Below, piece after piece: positions 1 through 12,349 of a stretch of DNA of 64,000 nt. The notes under the pieces were generated by a model that saw only the letters and a list, made by a program, of their open reading frames with translations, was not told the origin of the DNA and did not search any database. The stretch covers positions 15,477,366-15,541,365 of the forward strand of contig CM025849.1 of assembly GCA_003952965.2 (NCBI GenBank), read 5' to 3'. The stretch is from Morella rubra (taxonomy: Eukaryota > Streptophyta > Magnoliopsida > Fagales > Myricaceae). Both the position numbers and the translations under genes were made by a program. Every line of letters starts with the position of its first letter. The first letter of the stretch is position 1.

Positions 1-389
1 CGATAAAACCTCTGAATCTTAGAGCTTGCAAGAAAAAGAGTTAAAAAAAAACCATACTAGTAGATACTTTGTTCACACAGAGGAACCAGTAAAGTAAAAA
101 AATACAAAAGCAAAAAGAACAAAGTTTGCAAGATTTAGAAGAAGAAATTTGCTCATGTCAGTAGGGGCGAAGCCCCATGTAGCTTTGGGGCTAAAAGATA
201 ATATTATAATTTTTGGAAGGAGTAAACATAAAAAAAAAAAAAATAAATAAAAAACAAAAAAGGTAAAATTATTTTTTTGGGGGCTTCTCCCCTAGCTGAC
301 AGCTAGAGGAGCCACAAAATTCCTGCTGCTTCCTAGCGTGTCATCGACGGATAAGATTGTACCACTTAACAAGTGTGAATCAATTGATA
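1..389. other. Unassigned AT-rich flank
   Basis: No gene or recognisable element is visible. The stretch is A-rich with homopolymer runs. It lies downstream of the decayed ankyrin gene in its reading direction and may include remnants of its last intron or 3' end, but no PGG coding sequence can be read here. Confidence 0.4.
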
Positions 390-2230
390 GCTTGTGTGGG
401 CCAATGCAATAAGTTTGGTATACAATTTAGAGTGTAGATTGTAAAAAAATTTGGTTCCTAGAGGAGCAAAACATACTATCCCTTAGTTCTTTTCCCTTTA
501 GAGTCGTAGGAAAATTTTGACCATTTTTCTCTTACAAGCCAAGCTCACTTTTAATTGAAACACAAGTTAATTAGATAGCCTTCCTCGTGAGTCAGCACCC
601 AAAAAATAAATCAATCGATGAAAAAGTAAATAGTTTTTCTTTGAGCCCAAGAGAAAATATTGCTTACCACTAAATAATTTACAGCTGCGTCAAAAGCATT
701 GAGGTTTTGTCCGTTGAAGGCCATCAGATCACTTTAGTACTATGAGCGAATATTTTGTTAATACTTAGACATCCATTCGTGATGAAGAGGGGTGTTCCCG
801 TCACATCCTTTTCATTCAAAAGATTGCTCAAAGAAGACATTTTAAAGATGATTCTCACAAATATCCTTCGCCCGACGGCCCCAATATGGCAGTATGGAGT
901 GCATTGCGACCTCTGTTGTCAACTAGTTCGCAACAGTCAGGAACAACTTGATATGATCACTTCCAATGTCACACTATTACCTCATGAGCTGCAATATGAA
1001 GAGTCGTCCTACCCTTTGCATCTTTCATATATGCTATATGTCTATCAAATTTCAACAACTGTTTTGCAGACTCAGAACGATCCAAATATGCAGTATGTGA
1101 AGCAGAGTCCAACCTTTATGGTCTGCTGTTATACTTCAGCTCCAAGTCTTTCGAGAAGCTTTCCAACAAGTTCTAAACAAATATGTAAATGACAAAGACA
1201 TGTCCTATTAATATTAGCAAATAGAGACAATGGTAATTGAATTTCAACAATGAATTAACTACGCTAATTGTTTATCTAACTCAAATTATCAACCCATCAT
1301 ATAATTATTTATACACAAAATTACTACTATATTGGTGTTACATTTAGTAATTATGACCATTACACATGATTATTAAATTGGCACACCATATCCACAGACA
1401 CACCCTTATATATCTGTAAATGCAGTGTCATACGTGTGATTTGCTACTGCCACATAAGTTTTAATAAGATCATAACATAGTCTAATCTTAGTTTTTATAA
1501 AATTAACTGTGCATGCTAGAATTTGAGAAAATTAAATTGATATTACCAGTATTGTCTAAGTTAATACCGCAGCATGTAGAGTTGTTCTGCTAAGGGGGCC
1601 ACACCACAATGATTTACAAGTGTCCATAATTACGCACGACAAAAGCTTATAAGTCTCTCAACTGCCATGTAAAGAGGAGTCTCACCAGCATCATTAGAGA
1701 AATATGAGAAATCTGGGTCTTCTTCGACTAACTTTATCACCGCCTCAAGCGACCATAGCACACGACCTCATGCAAGGCGTGTCTTTCTCTTCGTTTATTG
1801 TCCTAATTAGCATCCCCCTGACTGGTTCAATTTCTCTTTCAAGGTCTTGATCAAGAATTCGCGCACGTTCAATCAGAAAATCTACAATGACACTATGCCC
1901 ATACCTTGCTACAATATGCAGTAGAGTTTCACCATTGGCATTGGTTTGCCGTAATAGTGAGGGACACTTATGGAGAACCTTTTCCACAAAGTTCATTGTT
2001 GATCCTGACTCTGTAACCAAGGTTGTCAGGTATATATGGAGAATTGTGTTTTCAGTTGGGGTTCGTAAGAGGTCTAAAGGTTCTTGGATATCTTCCAAAA
2101 CATCAAAATTTCCGTTTGCTAGCATCATATAAAGCAGGATCCATGCCAATAATAGTCATTGTTCCCTCCAACTGGTTAGAATTCATAGATGCTTGAGCTT
2201 CAATGGAACTAGATGGGTCCATTTTTTATG
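390..2230 (-). pseudogene. Ankyrin-repeat (ACD6/ITN1-like) pseudogene, copy B
   Basis: This is a decayed member of the plant ankyrin/PGG membrane-protein family, whose better-studied members act at membranes in defence and stress signalling. Reading down the minus strand, a start block (about 2,200-1,745) encodes a short leader, the phrase IIGMDPALYDA, and ankyrin text including NANGETLLHIVARYGHSVIVDFLIE. A second block near 1,740-1,640 carries NDAGETPLYMAVER. A third (about 1,190-640) carries MKDAKGRTTLHIAAH and LLNEKDV, followed by a GT donor-like site. Frameshifts fall after the MDPALYDA stretch, around the ALHE region and inside the third block, so no continuous frame exists. The layout matches copy A 15 kb away, so the two are duplicates. 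No PGG/transmembrane exon is readable in copy B. The family call is firm; a functional product is unlikely. Confidence 0.8.
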
Positions 2231-2461
2231 CTTGAGTTCCTATCCGTCGGTTTGTACTTGTGTACTGCAGTTTCACAGGTAAATTATGCTCCAAGACTTC
2301 ACGTGCATAAAACAAATAGCAAAAATAGCAAAAAGGAAAAGTGTATTCAAACTAGAGTCTTTAAGAATCGTACAAAGTTAGAAAAGGAGAAGTGCATTCA
2401 AATAAATGCAAGCCCTGGCCCTTATGTGAACAAGAAATTTTACTTATTTATTCCATTGCGT

Positions 2462-2561
2462 CTCACCCATCCGCCACTGGAAACACCACTTCCCGTCCGA
2501 CTTGTATGTGTTAAGCATGCCGCCAGCGTTCATCCTGAGCCAGGATCGAACTCTCCATGAG
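2462..2561 (-). rRNA. rrn16: 16S rRNA 5' fragment (plastid-derived, truncated)
   Basis: The minus strand reads the universal small-subunit rRNA start GAGTTCGATCCTGGCTCAGG and continues through GAACGCTGGCGGCATGC and the following variable loop. It stops after about 100 of roughly 1,490 nt, where the nuclear flank begins. It cannot make a ribosomal RNA. Confidence 0.9.
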
Positions 2562-2683
2562 ATTCATAGTTGCATTACTTATAGCTTCCTTGTTCGTAAA
2601 CAAAGCGGATTCGGAATTGTCTTTCATTCCAAGGCATAACTTGTATCCATGCGCTTCAGATTCGCCTGGAGTTCGCTCCCAGA

Positions 2684-2713
2684 AATATAGCCATCCATAC
2701 CCCCTCACGTCAA
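2684..2713 (-). promoter_or_regulatory. Plastid rrn16 promoter (Prrn), relocated to the nucleus
   Basis: On the minus strand TTGACG (-35; complement at 2,708-2,713) and TATATT (-10; complement at 2,684-2,689) are separated by 18 bp, upstream of the 16S start. This is the bacterial-type promoter read by the plastid-encoded RNA polymerase. In the nucleus that polymerase is absent, so it is expected to be silent. Confidence 0.8.
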
Positions 2714-2789
2714 TCCCACAAGCCTCTTATCCATTCTCATTCGATCACGGCGGGAGAGCAAGTCAAAATAGAAAAACTTATATTGGGTT

Positions 2790-2861
2790 TAGGGATAATC
2801 AGGCTCGAACTGATGACTTCCACCATGTCAAGGTGACACTCTACCGCTGAGTTATATCCCT
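2790..2861 (-). tRNA. trnV-GAC: tRNA-Val(GAC), plastid-derived copy in nuclear DNA
   Basis: A 72-nt cloverleaf can be folded on the minus strand: acceptor AGGGATA pairs with TATCCCT, the anticodon loop reads TTGACAT with anticodon GAC, and the T-arm contains GTTCGAGCC. It lies directly upstream of the 16S promoter, as in chloroplast genomes. The base after the anticodon is A, where I recall G in common plastid copies. No nuclear transcription context is visible, so it is a relic unless its internal A/B boxes happen to recruit Pol III. Confidence 0.88.
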
Positions 2862-2925
2862 TGCCCCCCATCGAAAAATAGAACTGACTAATCCTAAGTC
2901 AAAGGGTCGAGAAGCTCAAAGCCAC

Positions 2926-3351
2926 ATTAACCAGCAGGGACTTAATGGTATCAAAAGTTTTTGGGGGCAACTTTATATATAGTTCGTGAGTTACTAAACC
3001 AATAAAGATCAATGTGCATGGCTGGATATTCCTTAAAAATATCAAGAAACCCATATTGGAGGAAGCCAATGCTTGGAAGTTCTAAAGATTATGTTTTGCT
3101 TTTCTTGTGATCAACACTGTTAGTGTATTTGTGTGTTGGCAAAATTATGTGCCAAACTTGAAAAGGGAGGGAAAGTGATGCTCACAAGTGACAAGCAAGG
3201 TACAGTCTATCCCAAATATTTATAATTGTCACCAACTACCGAAAAATGGACATGGGCAAATGCTTTGAAAGTTTTACTTATTTCTTCCCTAAGAAATGCA
3301 TGTGGGAAAAAGGGTCAGATTAATCCCCCAATAAAAAAGAGATCCAAAAAT
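2926..3351. other. No gene seen
   Basis: Short open frames only, without family resemblance or coding bias. This is intergenic sequence between the plastid insertion and the dispersed duplication. Confidence 0.4.
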
Positions 3352-4060
3352 AGACGATGGCTGTCGGGACCATCAAAAGCGGCTTCCAATTGCTCGGAAA
3401 TTCTAAACCTCACTTGGAATAAATAATTAGACAAATCAATTACTTAATCAATTCTTTTTGATATTTTTAGTCATGGCTTTTAAAGGCTATGGAAACCAAT
3501 TAGTAGCATTCTACCAAAAACATGCATCACATTCCCACATGAAAATCCCAGTCCTAAAATAAATAATAACACTAACCCTATACCCCATACCCATGTCAAA
3601 TACCTTTGCAAAAACTCCAACACTATACAGGAAAACCAATAATGATAAACGGAGAAAGGCTCAATGTCCAAGGGGAAAACAAATAAATTGAGAAAATAGA
3701 GTAAAAGCGAGAGATATAGTAAGACTACCAGTTGAATCCACTGTGAAAAGCGTCCATAGTAGAGAATTCCACTATCCTCGACTGGGTTTGAGGTTGATAT
3801 GTCTAGATTGTCTAGATAAAACAGCTCATAGGGAGAGGAGAGAGTGTCAAAAGAGTAGGGCAGAGAGGTCACCATAAGAAGCAAAAAGTTGTCTCATATA
3901 TATATAGTGGTGAACAAATAAAAGTTTCACTATTGACTAATGACCAGAGAGAAAAACGTAATAAAAAAGATAGAAAAATTCTTTAGTTCTTTTAAAGAAA
4001 AATAATGTCCAATTAGATGAAAGAATAATTCTTTACTTCTCCTATGAAAAGTTAAAAAAA
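3352..4060. repeat. Dispersed direct repeat, copy 1
   Basis: About 0.7 kb is closely similar, in the same orientation, to a block near 9.9-10.6 kb. Shared landmarks are a start near GATGGCTGTCGGGACC, the phrase TTGATATTTTTAGTCAT, a run of CCCTATA-like units and an end near ATGAAAAGTTAAAAAAA. Open frames on the minus strand in both copies lack conserved reading-frame constraint, so I do not call a protein. It could be an untranslated or intronic part of the neighbouring duplicated gene family, or an unclassified transposon remnant. Confidence 0.75.
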
Positions 4061-7000
4061 GCCAGCTACCTGCAATATATTGTACTAATTCAATTTTGAT
4101 AAAGTTTACACAATAAAACAGCAAAATCTATCAACACACAGTGAAACATGTCCAAGTTCTCCAATCAAGTACATACTGCACATACCAAAATCACAACGGC
4201 TCAATGGTTCAAAGATGGAATCACAAGGGGTGGGCACCTATAAACTACTAACATAAATTTAACAAAAATGTAGGTCTTTTTAAGACAAAGTGGCTTCACT
4301 GAAGGTCAAAGATATTTGCCAACTTGTTAATTTCAACAAAAAATGATGCAAAAAACGCCTATGGAAGTTTATTGGAGGAAAAGAGAGGCATTTAAAGAAT
4401 GAAAAAATATAGAATGCAAGGTTTAGGGGGTTCAAAATGGAAGAAAGAGATACAATTGAAAGAAGAGAAAGATGAACTTCCATATATTGGAATAAAGATA
4501 TGTCTTTGGATGAAGTGAATGAAGCATTCTACCTCCTTTCAGTGCAGGCTTAGGAGGGAATGTAAGAGAACCAGTGACATTCCCTCTCCTTTCCTCCAAT
4601 ATCAGCTCCTAAACAAACCCCATTCCAAATGCACGGCACATTGGAAAGAAATGCACCAAAATTATTATATGAAAGGAATTACCATGTAGACTAGTTCCAT
4701 GATTCTCAACTTCGTGTTTATCCCCCTCATCCCATGCATCTTGTCATTCCTTCATCTGCTGTGAAGTCAAAACTGCCAACTGGCATTTTATAATAGGAAT
4801 ACATTGACATATTTTATGTAGCAGTGCGAATCATACCACCTCATTCTGTGCTGAATTTGAGGTTGATACTCTTGATGCCTCTGATTCCACCTGGATTTAC
4901 ATTAAAATACGTGTCAGATAAATGTATAAGCAACTGAAGAAGAAAATTTTTAACAAAGTTTGTGCTTGTGTTAAAAGACAATAGAAACCACATTTAGGTA
5001 TTTCAACTAAATTCTTTCTTGAGAACAGGGTTCAAGCGTTTTAGCCGCATCCAAATTCTGGACCATCAAAAAACTTTCCACATGGTACAAATTCAAGAGA
5101 CTTCCCCCTCTGAAGTACCAAAATTAGCGATACCTTGTGGAATGCTCATAATTTAGAATATTTGTTCTCAATATCAATCTTGCACAAGAACAATGGAATT
5201 TAAGGTTTAAAACCGATGAAGTATTGATGTTCTTGAATAACAACTTAAAAACACTAATCAAAGCAAACAGTTAGGTACAGATGAAGCAGACGACAAGCAT
5301 TAAAAAGTCGAGCACATGAAGGATCTATTATTAACTAGTTCTGTTCCAAAGGAAAAGTTCTATCTCATAATAGCTATAGTATGACTTATAGGATCTGATC
5401 TACAATTTAGCATTACACATCTGTCTATTACCTTGGCACATCCATTTAACTTTGCCCACTTGTCTAGCTTCCTTTACCCTTTATGCCCCAAACGTTTATT
5501 GGGGAGTTGGGAAGAGTCCACTATTAGCTTAGTAATCAATCATGCCTATAGTAAGTGTATTAAACACTCATTACAAAGGTCTAAGGACTGCAGTTGTTGC
5601 CTTTACCCGGGCATAACTACAATTTTTAAGAGAGGGAATTAAGTTAAATATAGGCCAAACGTCTCATTTTGTTAGATGTAAGTCCAATTTTACTGATTGT
5701 GGCCAATTTATCAAGAAAAATTGTAAAAGTAAAAGAATAAGCCCTAGTTCGGTTTCTGGAAATTATGATTGAATCCTAATGTCATACTGAATTTGGTACA
5801 ACAGTGACTAAAATCTGCCTTAATGCCATTGACCTTCCATCATACAAAATCCCAATTCAACTCTCATAGGTAGCATTCTGACTATAAACCTTCTTACAAA
5901 CCACATCCTAGCATTAATTAGTACCTTATTGGCCAAGAATTTCAGTCCTCAAGCTTACCAAACCCCACTGTTTCCTTTTCCTTCTCTAGAGTGAAATTGC
6001 AATACAAACTTGGCCAATGCCTATGGAGCCAACTAAGCAATTCAAGATTATGTTGCTCAAACACATGGAAGGACCTTTACCATTTCCCCTAACAATTGGA
6101 CAGGAAGGCGAACGAAAATAAAATCCACAAAGATAACTTTATGAGAGGTACTTCAGAAGTTGTCAACCACCCAACACCAAGCAGAATCCAAAAGGCCAGT
6201 AAGATAAGATATTCCCAAAGACTCTTAAAACTCCCAATGAAGCATCTATGTGCTGTTTCATTGCACACCAAAGCATAGCTCAAGATATCCCAATTCATTG
6301 TTATGGCTGCTAATCTAAAAGAACCTACAACCACATGTTTGCTGAGAGGCCGAAATATTATCCAGTAAGTTTTGAAAGGCAAACGAGGACAGGAAAATAA
6401 AAATAAGAACAACAACAATAATAAAAGTAGAGTCACTGGTCGTTTAATAGGGGCCATAAAGGAAGGCGCAGAATGGAGATAGATAATAACAGAGTTGTTC
6501 CGGTTCTAGTTGAAAAATATGAACAGTAAAGATAATGGCCTACATTTTTCTGCTTCCTGTGCTTAATCATGTAATAGGCTGAGAGTGTGACCCAGTTTTG
6601 CCTCATACGCCTATTGGTAATATTCTGTCCTTCATAAAGGGTAGCAAGATAAAATACACGTGCCATTCTTATTGCAATTATCATATGACGTACCATTTTA
6701 CGTGTGCATCATTAATTCCTAAAATTTCAAACAAGAAAATTGATGCAGACAACATTTTTCACCGAACCCCGTTGTCAGATATTGTTAATTTGTCAGATAT
6801 TGCATCTGAATTAACGAAACCTAGTCCATTCAATTCTGTATACGTCCTTGGTCTCGAACATGCTAATTATATATCATCTGTAAGTCATGACCCCTAATTT
6901 CAGTTTTCCTATTGATAATAACCCACTTATTTCTTCAATTCCCCTCATAAAAAGGGCTTCTGTTTACTCCATTACCTATTAGTCTTGTCATTCAATCATT

Positions 7001-7664
7001 ACACGTTCAGACGCCAAATAGTACAAATACGAGCACATTGGATCACCTTTGTGCTACTATATACACATTCAGTAAGGAGACTTCTGGGGACAAATATGGA
7101 GTTTATTGTTCTGAACAAAACAATACAGACTTTAACCACGGCAGCCCATAAGGACGCCAATCACAGCCCCAAATGCGGGAACTTTCACCAACTAAACAGA
7201 GACCAATTGGGTCCAGCCTACGCTCACCCAAAACAACAAGGGAACCATCTGGGTCCGACCTAAAACACTTGTCTTGAATAGGCGCGATTATCTATCCCGA
7301 AATTTCAAATTAAAAGACTTGGAAAATGGAGGAAGAGTTACATGGTAGTCGCGAAATCGGACAACCGGGAAAAGATCAAGAAGACGTCGGAATTCAGCTT
7401 CATCCATGCCTCCAGCTGCTGCTCTCGCTTTTCTTCCAGATTACACTGCAGACCCAACTTCTTTCGGACTTTTCTGCTTTCTTGATTTGCAATTTTCCTT
7501 TTTTCTTGTCCTTCCTTTTTCATTTTTGTTTATCTTTTTGATATTTTTTTTATGACGTACTTATGTTAGGGTTAATTTTGTTTACATATTTTATTAGTTG
7601 TATACATGAATAATTAAGTCTTTTTTAGTTGAAAATAATCAAAATAATTCTTAGATTTTTTTTA
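4061..7664. other. Intergenic stretch without recognisable gene
   Basis: Read on both strands, this 3.6 kb shows only short open frames with no motif I recognise. No transposon termini or tandem repeats stand out. It may hold regulatory DNA or old decayed repeats. Confidence 0.4.
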
Positions 7665-8045
7665 GGGTTAATTGCACTATAGGTTCCTATGGTATCACCT
7701 TTTTACAAATTAGTCTATGTAGTATCACTTTTTACAAACAGGTTCCTGTGGTCACCCTTCTAGGTAAAAGTTAGTCCCTCCGTCCATCAGGCGTTAACAC
7801 ACTAACGGAATAAGATGCACGACGAGCCGGTCAACCGCTGAAAGTTACCGCTGTAAGTCACCTTTGTAGCAGTCGACCGGCTCGTCGTGCCTCTCATTCC
7901 GTTAGTGTGTTAACGCCTGATGAACAGAGGGACTAACTTTTACCTAAAAGGGTGACCATAGGGACTGTTTGTAGAAAGTGATACCACAGGACTAATTTGT
8001 AAAAAGATGATACCACAGAGATCTACAGTGCAATTAATTGACACT
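7665..8045. mobile_element. Fold-back MITE, ~375 bp
   Basis: The two halves are near-perfect reverse complements. GGTTAATTGCACTATAGG on the left mirrors the right end, and the centre mirrors CGTTAACACACTAACGG with CCGTTAGTGTGTTAACG. The whole element can fold into one hairpin, typical of a miniature inverted-repeat or fold-back DNA transposon. It encodes nothing. The class (MULE-like or other) cannot be fixed because no unambiguous target duplication was found. Confidence 0.85.
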
Positions 8046-8259
8046 AATTTTTATAAGATGAATTAATTGCATTAAATGACACTTTTTAAGGGCAGCTTGA
8101 TTTATACTTTTAAGTTTAGAAGTTTAAAAATATATTTAAGTGTGGAGATGTAATGGAGTTCAGTTACTGACATTAGTTTTCCTTAATAGTGAAGCTTCCA
8201 TAACCGGGAAGGACAATCATTGAGAAGTTCCTCTAAAAAACTTTGTAGTTGATTTTGAT

Positions 8260-9370
8260 TCTTGATCGAGACATGTAAGGTTTGCATGGGCGATACCGAT
8301 GGTAGTTATGCCCTTTACCAGCACCAACACCGCATATGCCCGTGTCGTCGAAAACCAGTATCGTTTTCGTCGGTTACTGGTGGCCAACAACACCAGTTTT
8401 AGTAGTAACCAAATTATTCCATGAGAGAGAGACGAGAGGGACAAGAGAGAGAGACCAGAGAAGATAGGACTATGTAGGAGAAATGGTGAGGAGGAGAGAG
8501 AGAGGGTGCGGGGAGAAGAGGGGAAGAAAGAAAGAAGAGAGGAAAAAGAGAGAAAGAGGAGAAGAGGAAGAAGAAAACTACCTAAATAATTATGGTAAAT
8601 ATTTAAAAAATACCTAAATGGTTTAAAAATCTTCCAAAAATCCTAGTGCTCAACTTCTTCATCTTTCCAAGTACATTACGACCAATTACGAAATAAAATT
8701 CCATTAATAGATTTTCAAATACATTATGGTCAATTACAAAATAAAAAGATCATTAAGTTAGACGAAAAAAAAAGCTCATTAATGGGTTTCCAAATACATC
8801 AATTAGTAAATAAAAAGCTCAATGGATTTCTAAATACATTATTATCAATTATGAAATAAAACACCCATTAAATGATGAGTTGGATATATTCAAAGAAACC
8901 ATCAATATTATTAATGAGCGTTTTAAAATTATTTGGTGAGTTTTCAATCCAAAATTGATTTTGTTGAGTTGTCTTCCATTTGAATTTGAATTTGAATTTG
9001 AATTCCCACACTCTCTCTCTAGATGCAAATTAGAGAATTGTTCGCTATTAGGGAGAGGATTTTTAGGAATAATTTTTGGTTATTTCTCTATTCCCCTCTC
9101 CTCTTTCGCTCGCCTCTCTCTTTTTCTCTATGTTACTCTCTCTCTTTTTCTTTGTCTTCTCCTCTACCTTTGTCTTCTCCTCTCAGCACCCTTCTCTCTC
9201 CTGGTTTCATATATAAAAAAAACAAAACAGTTATGGCCTAACGGTTGAAATTTGGCCACCAGCAACGATCCGCTAATGAACGAGGACCAGTGTCCAGTAC
9301 TGGTATTGGTGGCGGTGGCGGTGGCGATGCCAGTAAACAAGCACACCTCTAGTACTGGTGATTTGCCCTA
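8260..9370. repeat. Degenerate inverted-repeat region with purine/pyrimidine tracts
   Basis: A left segment (about 8,270-8,580) contains ACTGGTGGCCAAC followed by a long GA-rich tract. A right segment (about 9,010-9,360) contains a CT-rich tract followed by GGCCACCAGC, so the order and strand are mirrored. Between them lies AT-rich sequence with a weak tandem repeat. This looks like an old fold-back transposon, but identity between arms is modest. It includes a short (TTTGAA)n microsatellite near 8,980-9,003. Confidence 0.4.
8650..8885. repeat. Degenerate ~45-75 bp tandem repeat, about four units
   Basis: The phrase AAATACATTA..TCAATTA.AAAATAAAA followed by CATTAA recurs about four times with drifting spacing. 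It is noncoding. Confidence 0.55.
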
Positions 9371-9865
9371 AAGGTATGTGATATAAATATGGAGGATTGT
9401 GTTCTCACTTGGGTTAGTAAGGAGTTGAGAGACTTCTCGGTATTTTTGAAAATTTCGCTATCACCCTTTACTGTAGCACTGTACAAAATAAGATCTATGT
9501 GAGCTGTGACAAAACAAGAGGATATTCACTTTTATATCGTGACCAAGCATAATTCAACATTACCATCGAATCTTAATCTTCCTTAATTTAAATACAAATC
9601 TTCTTGGTTCAACGAACCTAATAGTACCATATCCTTAATTTGTAATTTAATTTTTTCTTTGAGAGTATATATTTTGAACGTAGACTTGCACTCAATAATT
9701 GACAAAAAAATCCAACCCCACACAGGATTACTGTTCATGGAACTACTATCGAGATTCTTCGAACCATCTTTCCTAGTATCATTCCGATGTTCATTGTTAT
9801 TCCATCATTTGCTCTCTTAGAATGTTATGCCTGTAGTATAAGACAACTGTCATTAGCTCATTAAA

Positions 9866-10600
9866 AGATGATGGTGGCTATCGGGCCCATCGAAAGTGGC
9901 TTCCAATTTCTTAGAAATTCTCAACCTCACTTGGAATAAATAATTAGACAAATCAGTTACTTAATCAATTCTTTTTGATATTTTTAGTCATTTTTAAAGG
10001 CTATGGAAACCAATTAGTAGCATTCTACCAAAAACATGCATCACATTCCCTACATGAAAATCTCGGTCCTCAAATAAATAATACACTGACCCTATACCCT
10101 ATACCCTATACCCTATACCCATTTCAAATACCTTTGCAAAAACTCCACCACTATACACCAAAACCAATAATGATACAAGGATAAAGGCTCAAATGGCCAA
10201 GGAAAAAACAAATAAATAGAGGAAAATTGAGTAAAAGCGAAGAGATATAGTAAGACTACCAGTTGAATCCACTGTGAAAAGCGTTTGTAGTAGTGAATTC
10301 TACCATCCTCGACTGTGTTTAAGGTTGATATGTCTAGATTGTCTAGATAGAATAGCTTGTAGGGAGAGGAAAGAGTGTCAAAAGAGTAGGGTAGGAGAGG
10401 GTCACCATCTAATAGGCCAAAAGTTGTCTCATATATATAGTGGTGAACAAATAAAAGTTTCACTATTGACTAATGACCAGAGGAAAAACACAATAAAAAA
10501 GATAGAAGAATTCTTTACTTCTCTTAAAGAAAAATAATGTCTAGTTAGATGAAAGAATAATTCTTTATTTTTCTTATGAAAAGTTAAAAAAAAAAAAGAC
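9866..10600. repeat. Dispersed direct repeat, copy 2
   Basis: This is the second copy of the ~0.7 kb block found near 3.4-4.1 kb, with the same landmarks in the same order and orientation. The main difference is expansion of a CCCTATA heptamer run. No protein is supported. Confidence 0.75.
10090..10120. repeat. (CCCTATA)4 heptamer array
   Basis: Four exact tandem heptamers plus a partial unit. The unit is one base from the plant telomere repeat CCCTAAA. The sister copy has only one or two diverged units, so this is a local expansion rather than an interstitial telomere. Confidence 0.8.
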
Positions 10601-11870
10601 CAATTTTTTACTTTACTTTAGTGTTGAAAAAAGAAATGAAATAACCCTTTACTTCTCTTGAGAAAAATAAATTATGCTAAAAAAAATGGAAGCAGAATTC
10701 TTTACTTCTTTTTCTCAAGAGAAATGGCTATAAGTAGTTATTTCTCTTTGTCATTTCCTACCTTTACACTTCTTTGTCCGTCTTTTGTATTTGTTTATCC
10801 TTATGCTTGTTTCGAAAAACCTTTCGCTTTACAATCTCTTCAAATACTATTAATTAATTATGCAACTAATGTCATAAAATATCTAGCGGTCACCATGTTT
10901 ATCCTAAACTGCAAGAGAACAGAGAAAGCATACATACTAGACCTCTGAAACAATATGGGCACTTCTAATGTCATAGCCCATAAATACTCAATTCATATTT
11001 CATATGGTCTCTGATATAATCAATTTATTAACTACGGTTTGTGGGCTTTGATGAACAAGAAGACATTATAGATCCACCAACCCACACAAAGGACCATCAA
11101 GACTTAGGTACTTGCCAAAAAATATCTTCTAGGGAAAAAAGAAAAAAAACTTGACCCACTTATACTCAAGTGCGCTACCACATGAAGATTTTGAGTAGAT
11201 GAATGTGATATGCAACAAAGACTCAGTAAGCTTACTTGCTGCTGATTGTAGGCTAGAATGGCTCATCGTTATTATAAATCGTGATTGAAACTCTATATTA
11301 ACTACTAAAAATATTTAATGTATTACAAACCAATAGAGAAAAAAATAAAGAAAACCAAATTCCATTTCAGGCAAGAATATGAAATAAATTTTCAATTGAA
11401 AACTTGATTTTGATTTTATTACCCCAATCCCAGTGTTAGTCATTTGAGTATTTGCGTAATTCTATGCCAAATTAAGTCCAAATGATATTGAAATTCCTTA
11501 TTAAATAATTTTGGTCTAAGTATTAAAGAGTAAAAGGAGTTCCTTGTGAGATTGTTCAAGAGAATAAGGATTCTCTAACAATTGCTCGAGAAAAGGATTC
11601 TACAAGGAAGTCATCTACGCCACGCTTGAGCAAGCGTTGTGTAAACATCACTAGTCTAGTAGAGACTTTCGAAGACCATCTTAAAACCTCAATTTCAAGA
11701 TTCTTGCCATCATCTCACTAGTAAGAGGAAATTTTTCTTTATAGAGTTTGGATTAAGAAATCGATGACAAGACCCCGTTCCCTTAACTTACACATCCCTT
11801 TATCACTTTCTATAGAGTAACTAAGCTGAATTCAACATTAACCAATTTCAATTGTGCTGTTTCTATTCAA
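10601..11870. other. No gene seen
   Basis: AT-rich sequence with short open frames lacking recognisable domains. It lies downstream of the PGG gene (minus strand) and probably contains its 3' flank. Confidence 0.4.
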
Positions 11871-11876
11871 CAAGAT

Positions 11877-12349
11877 CTACACCAGCAATTGAGTTCTCAA
11901 TTGTGGATAACTATTCTCAAAAGTCAATGCTGGGATATTTGAGTATAGACTGCATATCTTGAAGCTCATCTTTAAAACCTTACAAGTAGAAATGGCATAA
12001 GAAGGTCGAGGACGCCTTGAAAAAATATTGAAAAAGCTATTCACACACCAAAACAAAATAAATACCAAATGAAAATTATCCTCACAAAAAACACAACACT
12101 TCAGCATCTCTATTGTATTAGTATATTTTTCAGTTTTGTGAAATATCAAAAAGAGAATAGCAAAGAAGAAGAAGCCAATGATAAGAGAAGGAATGACAAG
12201 ATCTAAGGAATGTGCTAATACAGCATATATGCCAGTGACAAATGACAACACCATTGCTACCATTGCCACCAAATTCAAAAGCCAAGCCGGAATAAAGAAT
12301 TTAAGTTTCGATTTGTTTTCATTAAGCGATGGTAAGAATAGGTAGATTA
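11877..12349 (-). pseudogene. C-terminal transmembrane exon of ankyrin/PGG gene, copy A
   Basis: On the minus strand a frame runs IYLFLPSLNENKSKLKFF and then two hydrophobic segments, LLNLVAMVAMVLSFVTGIYAVL and VIPSLIIGFFFFAILFLIF. This is the membrane-anchoring tail that follows the PGG motif in the ACD6/ITN1-like family. It is separated from the PGG exon by the 3.2 kb TIR element inserted just upstream in reading order. Beyond the last hydrophobic segment the frame continues about 80 codons with non-family sequence, unlike the usual short tail. The frame does not join the upstream PGG exon exactly after the element is removed: one base is out of register. The split and the frame shift argue for a dead gene. 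Confidence 0.75.

Larger units (their letters stand above)
2462..2925 (-). other. Plastid DNA insertion (NUPT), 16S 5' end to trnV-GAC
   Basis: A contiguous block matches the chloroplast inverted-repeat region in native order on the minus strand: sequence upstream of trnV-GAC, trnV-GAC, the intergenic promoter, then the first ~100 nt of 16S rRNA. Similarity stops abruptly at both ends, in AT-rich nuclear sequence next to the ankyrin pseudogene, so this is a nuclear plastid insertion and not an organellar contig. The few differences from the canonical plastid sequence I recall include C/T-type changes, as expected for an ageing NUPT. Confidence 0.9.

Noticed and set aside
2511-2708. 65-codon open frame on the minus strand
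   Set aside because: It lies in the plastid promoter and 16S leader of the NUPT; noncoding in plastids.
3480-3884. 134-codon hydrophobic frame, with a related 116-codon frame at 10,113-10,463
   Set aside because: Although duplicated, the frames diverge in ends and contain compensating shifts; hydrophobic character comes from T-rich DNA. A gene is not excluded but not supported.
10090-10120. Interstitial telomere
   Set aside because: The unit is CCCTATA, not CCCTAAA, and the flanks are a dispersed duplication.
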